Below are positions 21,348 to 25,529 of a DNA stretch of 25,529 nt, one piece after another. Position numbers and translations under genes: made by a program. Position 1 is the first letter of the stretch, and the number at the start of each line of letters is the position of its first letter. This DNA is from a virus. Under the pieces are notes generated by a model. The model ran no database searches and was not told the DNA's origin. It saw nothing but the letters and a program-made list of their open reading frames with translations. The stretch spans positions 1 to 25,529 of the IMG/VR virus record IMGVR_UViG_3300043395_002794. The stretch is one strand, 5' to 3'.

Positions 21348-21728
21348 TCACCGCTTACCCGCCTCAAGGATTGGAAGCCCGGCTTCTGTCGGAACATAAA
21401 CCACTGCATTTTTCCCGTTCTCAAGGCCTTGAATCCAAAGGTAGCGAAGATACGCCTCGTTGTTTTTAAGCGACTCTCCGAGAATTACGTTAGCCTGCGC
21501 CGCGCCCTTTGCCCTTGTAATATCAGCCGTGGCGAGCAGCTCCGCTGCCTCCATTTTCGCTTTTGCCTCTGCTACCGCGACCTCGCGGGAAAACTGGGCG
21601 TGGGCAAGCTGCGCCTCGCCTTCTTTTTGTTGCACGTATACGTTGTACCTGGGGCAGCCGTACATTCCGACAGCCACCCAAAAGCAAACAAAGAAAAATA
21701 CTCCAGAACCAATTAGGCCTTCTTTCAT
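21348..21728 (-). CDS. Membrane protein with band-7-like helical tail (126 aa)
   Basis: One transmembrane helix is seen at about residues 5-24. A long Ala/Glu/Lys/Gln helix (GEAQLAHAQFSREVAVAEAKAK) follows, then a conserved-looking end with NNEAYLRYLWIQGLENG and VVYVPTEAGLPILEA. That C-terminus matches a widespread small phage membrane protein resembling the last part of SPFH/band 7 proteins. AGGAGG lies eight bases before the ATG at 21728 and fixes the start. The stop is three bases from the convergent secreted-protein stop. Function is unknown; a role at the host inner membrane is inferred. Confidence 0.7.
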   Translation of the reverse strand: MKEGLIGSGVFFFVCFWVAVGMYGCPRYNVYVQQKEGEAQLAHAQFSREVAVAEAKAKMEAAELLATADITRAKGAAQANVILGESLKNNEAYLRYLWIQGLENGKNAVVYVPTEAGLPILEAGKR

Positions 21729-21746
21729 GCCAAAATCCTCCTGCAA

Positions 21747-21872
21747 TTAACTCCAATCCGAGTTTTTTATTACCCAGTTAGCCGATGAAACAATCACGTT
21801 TGCGGCCCAAAGCGCCGTAATAGCCGCCAAAATAAATGGAAACGAAATAATTCTAGCCCCCCACTTTTTCAT
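21747..21872 (-). CDS. 41-residue single-pass membrane protein
   Basis: A short frame starts MKKWGARIISFPFILAAI and ends NWVIKNSDWS. Residues 8-29 are strongly hydrophobic with positive charges before them, which fits a single transmembrane segment. Its ATG overlaps the stop of the glycosyltransferase gene as ATGA, and it ends 18 bases before the next ATG (that of the band-7-like gene), whose AGGAGG follows at once. Coupling on one side and membrane topology argue that it is real. Function is unknown; it may act with the adjacent membrane protein. Confidence 0.65.
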   Translation of the reverse strand: MKKWGARIISFPFILAAITALWAANVIVSSANWVIKNSDWS

Positions 21873-22582
21873 TGGTGCGGCCCCGTTCTAATGTACTCGT
21901 CAAAGTTTCCGGCGCGCCCGTGGATATAGTCTTGCTTCCATTTATTATAAATCGGGTCATGTGCCTCCGGGCAAAAGGTCTCTCTATAATCCCAAAGGTA
22001 TCCCATCTTTAACCCGTCGGCCTTTGTAAGAGCGTGCATGGAAAGCTCAACGCCGCCATAAAGCCCCGTGAGCGCTTTCATGCCGCCCGTTTTTTTGACT
22101 AAAGAGCCGCGCCACCCGGTTGCGTTAAACATATCTAAATTATCGGGAACCACCACTTTTGGGGACTCAAGCACCGTTTCCCATTTTCTGTTTCCCTCTA
22201 AGTGATCAATCAAAAGGCTTACGCAGCCAAGCGACTTTTCTTTTTGAATGGCCCCTACCATCGCCGCGTCCCACCCCTTATGCATCGGATAGGTATCCGG
22301 GTCATACCCAATCACAATATCGTCGTCTGCAATTTCAAGCTGATTAAAAACCCAGTTAAACCCCTCGTGCCCCCCGATATTTTTAGGGTTTGAAACAAGT
22401 TTGCATCTGTGCCTTTCGCAGATGTCTACTATCGCGCGCACCGTGCCCCAGTAATCAATCGGGTAGTGGTGGTTTAAAATGTAGTGCTCAGTGGGAAGGG
22501 TCGCCGTTTCATAGTAGCGGTTAAGCCCACACTTTAAGACTTCGGCCCTTGCGTGACAGGTCGTTATCGTTACGACTTTCAT
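21869..22582 (-). CDS. GT-A type glycosyltransferase (237 aa)
   Basis: The protein starts with a Rossmann-like strand (MKVVTITTCHARAEVLK) typical of family-2-like glycosyltransferases. It has NPKNIGGHEGFNWVF and the metal-binding DxD motif in IGYDPDTYPM at about residues 92-101, plus an acceptor-side region GWDAAMVGAI. It is expected to move a sugar from a nucleotide-sugar donor, either to host surface glycans or to phage DNA or proteins. It overlaps the upstream GT-B-like gene as ATGA and the downstream small membrane gene likewise. The acceptor is unknown. Confidence 0.75.
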   Translation of the reverse strand: MKVVTITTCHARAEVLKCGLNRYYETATLPTEHYILNHHYPIDYWGTVRAIVDICERHRCKLVSNPKNIGGHEGFNWVFNQLEIADDDIVIGYDPDTYPMHKGWDAAMVGAIQKEKSLGCVSLLIDHLEGNRKWETVLESPKVVVPDNLDMFNATGWRGSLVKKTGGMKALTGLYGGVELSMHALTKADGLKMGYLWDYRETFCPEAHDPIYNKWKQDYIHGRAGNFDEYIRTGPHQ

Positions 22583-23550
22583 ATAATAGCCTCAATTACT
22601 CTTTCTCTTTGCTGGTTTACCCTCTCAATTGAAAGCTCGTCTTTTATGTAGGTCGTCGCCTCAAGCTTTAGGCCCTCAAGCTCGTTTTTTACCCCGTCTT
22701 CAAGTAGCTCTAAAAAGCCTTTTCCAAATCCTTGAATAACCCCAGGTCTGCGAAACTCTGGAAAATCTTGGCTTGCGACCATTACCGCCCCGGCAGCCGT
22801 CGTCTCAATCCAAGAGCAGTTTGATTTACAGATATTAAGCTGCGTTTTTCTTAACGGGAAAATGCTAAGGCGCGGGTTTATCTTTTTAAGCCCGTCGTAG
22901 TAGTCCTTAAAAGGCACGCCGCCTGTCATAATCATATTGTGCTTTACGTGATCGGTAATAAACCAGGGGTCTGCGCCCACAAAAACCCAAGTATACTTTT
23001 TGCCGGCAATAGAGTTTGCGGCCTTTATGATATTTTCTTTTTCTTCGTAAAGGTCTGGAAGATGGCTCCAGCCGCCGCGCCAAACAACGGCCATTTCGCT
23101 CTTTTCTAAAAACTCGCCGTGATACCTTTTATCGTACGCATTTGGAATAATGAAAATTTTGTCGTTAAAGCGGTTATAGCTTCTATAAAGAGCGTTAGTT
23201 GATACGGACACGGCGCTTGCCACCGTCAGACAATAGGCAATGTTCTTTTTGATGTTCAGCGGAAGGTACGCCGGAAAGGCGAGGTTAGTTGTCGGCACAC
23301 TTAAAATATCGTCGTCATAATCCACCCAAAGCGGGATACCAAGCGACTTAACTCTTTCCGCTGTCTTTGCGTGATCATCGTTAAACGGCCTTTGCATAAA
23401 GACCATATCGATAAAAGATAAAGACGCCTGAGAGGCGTTAACGATAAATTCAAGTTTGTACTTATTTCTAAGAAGAGAAAGAGGTCCCGCCGCCCTATAA
23501 AGAGACGTTGGGTCATTAATGTCTGGAACAACGCATCCGATTGTTTTCAT
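22579..23550 (-). CDS. GT-B type glycosyltransferase (323 aa)
   Basis: Two Rossmann-like halves are visible. The first has LWVDYDDDILSVP and SVSTNALYRSYNRF, then IIPNAYD, a typical GT-B hinge segment. The second has AVVWRGGWSHLPDL and YTWVFVGADPWF, then NICKSNCSWIETTAAGAVMVAS, matching the donor-binding 'K-x-x-x-W-x-E-x-x-A-x-G' region of family-4-like enzymes. Length is slightly short but complete. The start overlaps the preceding stop as ATGA. Together with the GT-A enzyme it probably builds a short glycan; the sugars and acceptor cannot be read from the sequence. Confidence 0.75.
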   Translation of the reverse strand: MKTIGCVVPDINDPTSLYRAAGPLSLLRNKYKLEFIVNASQASLSFIDMVFMQRPFNDDHAKTAERVKSLGIPLWVDYDDDILSVPTTNLAFPAYLPLNIKKNIAYCLTVASAVSVSTNALYRSYNRFNDKIFIIPNAYDKRYHGEFLEKSEMAVVWRGGWSHLPDLYEEKENIIKAANSIAGKKYTWVFVGADPWFITDHVKHNMIMTGGVPFKDYYDGLKKINPRLSIFPLRKTQLNICKSNCSWIETTAAGAVMVASQDFPEFRRPGVIQGFGKGFLELLEDGVKNELEGLKLEATTYIKDELSIERVNQQRERVIEAII

Positions 23551-23792
23551 ATCCCTAAAATTTCCTTGGCCTTTGCAACGGCGCTACTTCGGATAAAGGC
23601 CGAAAACGTGGGCCTTGGATTCATCATGCGCACAGCCCTTTTTATTATCTTTTCAGAATCCTTTTCAAAGCGAATGGTTCTAAAAACGTCTTTTATCTCT
23701 TCTCTTTTTTTCATCTGCCCTTTAAAAAATGGCCCGGTAGTTCCTACGCCCCCGGCGCCGGAGCTTTTGCTTTTTTTTAAAAGCGAAGACAA
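23547..23792 (-). CDS. Ribbon-helix-helix-like small protein (81 aa)
   Basis: After a Ser/Gly/Lys-rich N-terminus, residues 36-81 (IRFEKDSEKIIKRAVRMM, then PTFSAFIRSSAVAKAKEIL) follow the strand-helix-helix pattern of TacA/DUF1778-like ribbon-helix-helix proteins. The first in-frame start is a TTG with no clear ribosome site; a Met at residue 27 would keep the whole domain. It heads the glycosyltransferase operon, so it may regulate that operon or the divergent nuclease operon. No toxin partner was seen. The family call is tentative. Confidence 0.5.
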   Translation of the reverse strand: MSSLLKKSKSSGAGGVGTTGPFFKGQMKKREEIKDVFRTIRFEKDSEKIIKRAVRMMNPRPTFSAFIRSSAVAKAKEILGI

Positions 23793-23829
23793 AACCTAAC
23801 CGCTGGGCGCTTTAGATGGCAAGAAAAAA

Positions 23830-23843
23830 GTAACACGTAACAC
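23830..23843. repeat. Tandem 7-base repeat GTAACAC in a divergent promoter region
   Basis: Two exact adjacent copies of GTAACAC lie in the 96-base gap between the leftward glycosyltransferase operon and the rightward nuclease operon. They sit just upstream of the rightward promoter-like hexamers. Tandem short repeats in such a place can be regulator binding sites; the ribbon-helix-helix-like protein encoded next door is a candidate. This is inference. Confidence 0.4.
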
Positions 23844-23852
23844 GGGTTTTAC

Positions 23853-23881
23853 TTTACTTAAAGCGGCGCGTGCCCTCTAAT
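23853..23881 (+). promoter_or_regulatory. Candidate sigma70-type promoter for the nuclease operon
   Basis: TTTACT (4 of 6 matches to TTGACA) and TCTAAT (5 of 6 to TATAAT) are separated by 17 bases. The -10 ends only seven bases before the ATG at 23889, so transcription would begin at or next to the start codon. No Shine-Dalgarno is seen before that ATG, which fits a leaderless message. It may also be a chance match. Confidence 0.4.
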
Positions 23882-23888
23882 GTAGCCA

Positions 23889-24593
23889 ATGAAATACACA
23901 AATAGGCTCTCACTCCCAAAGCGCTTTTTTAACGCAGTAGTAAACGACCCCTATGATAAGGGGGGCGCCGATTTTTCAATTACTGAGCTACTTGACCCGC
24001 CTAAAATTAGGGTTCTTCAAAGAGCGCACGCAGAAGAAATTGAAGAAGACGTTTCCGATTACATTTTTACGATGCTGGGAAAGGGGTTTCACTTAGCCGT
24101 TGAAAATGCGCACTCATCCGGAGTTGCCGAAAAAAGAGAGGAAATCGTTATCGACGGCTTTCGCGTTTCTGGCGCGCCGGACCTATTTGAAGAAGGTTTT
24201 ATTTACGACTGGAAAGTTACCGGCGCTTATAAGGTCATGAAACGCCTTTATGACGACTGGGAAAAGCAGCTAAACGGGTACGCGATGATTTTACGTTCAA
24301 AGTCTCTTCAGGTAAAAGGCCTTCGGGTAATGCCGGTTATTAGAGACTGGAACTTTAGGGACTCTTTTAAAAACGGGTATCCAAAAGCTCCCGCTCTTGT
24401 CGTCGATATTCCGCTATGGGAAGAGGAAAAAGCGGTCCCCTTTTTTAGAGAGCGAATTTCTTTACACATGGCCGCAGAGCGTGGTTTACCAGACTGCACT
24501 GACGAGGAAACGTGGCAGGGAAGGCGCTGCGAAAGATTCTGCTCGGTTAGCCAGTTTTGCGTTCAGTTTCAAAAAAGCAAAAAAGGAGTATAA
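23889..24593 (+). CDS. Cas4-like PD-(D/E)XK exonuclease with four-Cys C-terminus (234 aa)
   Basis: Nuclease motifs in order: His68 in GKGFHLAVE, Asp98 in SGAPDLF, and D107-W-K109 in IYDWKVTG, then a helix with YDDWEKQLNGYAMIL matching the Q-x-x-x-Y element. The C-terminus has four Cys (C203, C214, C218, C224) in PDCTDEETW...RRCERFC, a likely iron-sulfur site as in Cas4/AddB-type nucleases. Length is typical. The gene directly precedes a putative annealing protein, so the pair probably forms a phage recombination system in which the exonuclease makes single strands. No ribosome site precedes the ATG. Confidence 0.75.
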   Translation: MKYTNRLSLPKRFFNAVVNDPYDKGGADFSITELLDPPKIRVLQRAHAEEIEEDVSDYIFTMLGKGFHLAVENAHSSGVAEKREEIVIDGFRVSGAPDLFEEGFIYDWKVTGAYKVMKRLYDDWEKQLNGYAMILRSKSLQVKGLRVMPVIRDWNFRDSFKNGYPKAPALVVDIPLWEEEKAVPFFRERISLHMAAERGLPDCTDEETWQGRRCERFCSVSQFCVQFQKSKKGV

Positions 24594-24595
24594 AA

Positions 24596-25174
24596 ATGAG
24601 CAATTCTTTTAAAACAAAGGCCGGAACGGAGCTGCCGCTTCTTGATTTACGCGGGAAAAAATACCTACAGGTTGCGCATCGCCTTGTGTGGTTTAGAGAA
24701 GAGCACCCAGAATGGGGAATTATCACAGAGATTATAGACAGAAGCGAAATCCATGCCTTGGTTCGCGCGGTAATACGTGATGAGAGCGGAAACATTGTTT
24801 CTTCTGCGCATAAGTTTGAAGACAAAAGAGGGTTTGCCGATTTTATTGAAAAAGCAGAAACCGGTGCAATAGGAAGAGCGCTTGCTGGGTGCGGTTATGG
24901 GACGCAGTTTGCGCCAGAATTAGAAGAAGAGCACAGGATTGTGGACTCGCCGGTGCAAAGAGCTAATCAATCTCACGCACCAGCTCCACGTAAAGAAGTA
25001 GCGCCGCCGCAAAGATCACAGCAAGTACAGCCAGTGCCGAGAACATCTAGGTTCCCTGCTTACCCAGGCAAGAGAGGCGAAGCTGGAGCCGATTTAACCG
25101 GCGCAGCAATAAGCAGCGCACAGGCACCGGCCAGTTCACCACATTTAAAAGGCGCGCCATTAGAGAAACCCTAG
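24596..25174 (+). CDS. Putative ssDNA-annealing/recombination protein (192 aa)
   Basis: A conserved-looking core spans about residues 20-110: KKYLQVAHRLVWFREEHPEW, a strand region with HALVRAVIRDESGNI, then IEKAETGAIGRALAGCGYGT. The 'K-A-E-T-G-A-I-G-R-A-L' signature is widespread in small phage and plasmid proteins often placed with Rad52/Erf-like annealing proteins. The remaining 80 residues are Pro/Gln/Ala-rich and disordered. AAGGAG lies seven bases before the ATG at 24596, and the gene follows the exonuclease stop by two bases. The annealing role is inferred from signature and context. Confidence 0.6.
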   Translation: MSNSFKTKAGTELPLLDLRGKKYLQVAHRLVWFREEHPEWGIITEIIDRSEIHALVRAVIRDESGNIVSSAHKFEDKRGFADFIEKAETGAIGRALAGCGYGTQFAPELEEEHRIVDSPVQRANQSHAPAPRKEVAPPQRSQQVQPVPRTSRFPAYPGKRGEAGADLTGAAISSAQAPASSPHLKGAPLEKP

Positions 25175-25197
25175 CCTCTATTAAAGAAATCATTTTT

Positions 25198-25392
25198 TTA
25201 AGCCTTAGAAGGAACGATGCCCAAAAGGGAGCGCACCTGGTGACACATTTTTACCATTTCGGCGATATGCGCGTTTTCGCATTTACCAAAAAGGTTGCAC
25301 TTTTGTTTTTCTTTGAGCATTTGATTTAATTTTTCAAGCGCTTTATCGACGACTTTTAACTCAAGCTCGGCGAGCTGTTCTTTTGGGTCCAT
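25198..25392 (-). CDS. Small helical protein with two Cys (64 aa)
   Basis: An acidic helix (EQLAELELKVVDKALEKLNQML) is followed by a short Cys-bearing segment, KCNLFGKCENAHIAEM, and a basic end. The ATG at 25392 lies two bases after the upstream stop. An in-frame ATG at 25422 would add ten residues and overlap the upstream gene, and cannot be excluded. The stop is 23 bases from the convergent annealing-protein stop. No family was recognised. Confidence 0.5.
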   Translation of the reverse strand: MDPKEQLAELELKVVDKALEKLNQMLKEKQKCNLFGKCENAHIAEMVKMCHQVRSLLGIVPSKA

Positions 25393-25394
25393 GA

Positions 25395-25529
25395 TTACTT
25401 TACCTGTCTTTCTTGTACGCATTGTTTAAGTTTCCCCTGCCACACAAGCGGGTCGCTGCTTGGCGGTGTTCCGATTTTTGATTCATAGCACTCGATGTAC
25501 CCCTTTTGGCAAGAGTGTTGGTATTTATC
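25395..25529 (-). CDS. C-terminal part of a small Cys-containing protein (runs off right edge)
   Basis: A frame open to the right edge supplies the last 44 residues, including HSCQKGYIECYESKIG and PPSSDPLVWQGKLKQC, and ends at TAA 25395. No start codon with ribosome site is seen inside the window, so it probably begins beyond it. Three Cys and a Trp suggest a folded small protein. Function is unknown. It lies two bases upstream of the next leftward gene. Confidence 0.45.
   Translation of the reverse strand, partial: DKYQHSCQKGYIECYESKIGTPPSSDPLVWQGKLKQCVQERQVK

Noticed and set aside
24547-24825. Leftward 92-residue frame opposite the nuclease/annealing junction
   Set aside because: It is Ser/Leu-rich, has no domain, and lies opposite two well-supported genes.
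1-25529. CRISPR arrays, tRNA or rRNA genes, insertion sequences, integrase and attachment sites
   Set aside because: No regularly spaced repeats, cloverleaf-like sequences, transposase motifs or recombinase motifs were recognised by eye. A covariance-model tRNA scan would be needed for certainty.

Overview
The window is an internal piece of a tailed-phage genome, most likely a short-tailed (podovirus-type) virus. The leftward block contains the terminase, portal, scaffold, capsid, adaptor, a roughly 990-residue nozzle-like tail protein and three large Ala/Gly/Gln-rich internal (ejection-type) proteins. No tape-measure, tail-tube or sheath gene is seen. There are no tRNAs, integrase or bacterial housekeeping genes. 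The host cannot be named from the sequence. Strong AGGAG/AAGGGG ribosome sites and Gram-negative-style surface genes suggest a bacterium, probably from an environmental sample.

Layout: positions 20312 down to 1 form one tightly packed leftward array. In transcription order it holds an HNH endonuclease, a small hypothetical, a GNAT acetyltransferase, several small proteins, two candidate small-terminase proteins, the large terminase (TerL), a small Cys-rich protein, portal, a hypothetical, scaffold, major capsid, an intrinsic terminator, two Ig-like/beta-rich surface candidates, a small hypothetical, an adaptor, a small hypothetical, a tail nozzle-like protein, three internal virion proteins and the start of another virion gene. 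Positions 20311-21344 run rightward (metallophosphoesterase and an acidic, proline-rich secreted protein). Positions 23792-21348 run leftward (ribbon-helix-helix-like protein, two glycosyltransferases, a 41-residue membrane protein, a band-7-tail-like membrane protein). Positions 23889-25174 run rightward (Cas4-like PD-(D/E)XK nuclease and a putative annealing protein). The right edge has leftward small genes again.

The outstanding feature is in TerL. Its ATPase domain is interrupted directly after the Walker B/catalytic Asp-Glu by a 268-residue intein with intact splicing residues. The intein has no in-frame endonuclease domain. Instead, the DNA of its linker encodes, in the +1 reading frame, a complete 179-residue zinc-finger plus EDxHD (Vsr-like) homing endonuclease. 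That gene has its own TTG start and Shine-Dalgarno-like sequence, and it ends inside the C-terminal splicing block. The same 540 bases therefore serve as splicing-protein linker in one frame and as mobility nuclease in another. A second mobile-type endonuclease (HNH) sits at the head of the same operon and shares a CATG start with the divergent phosphoesterase.

The packaging genes also show two other long out-of-phase overlaps (95 and 103 bases), so overlapping coding is a recurrent theme here.
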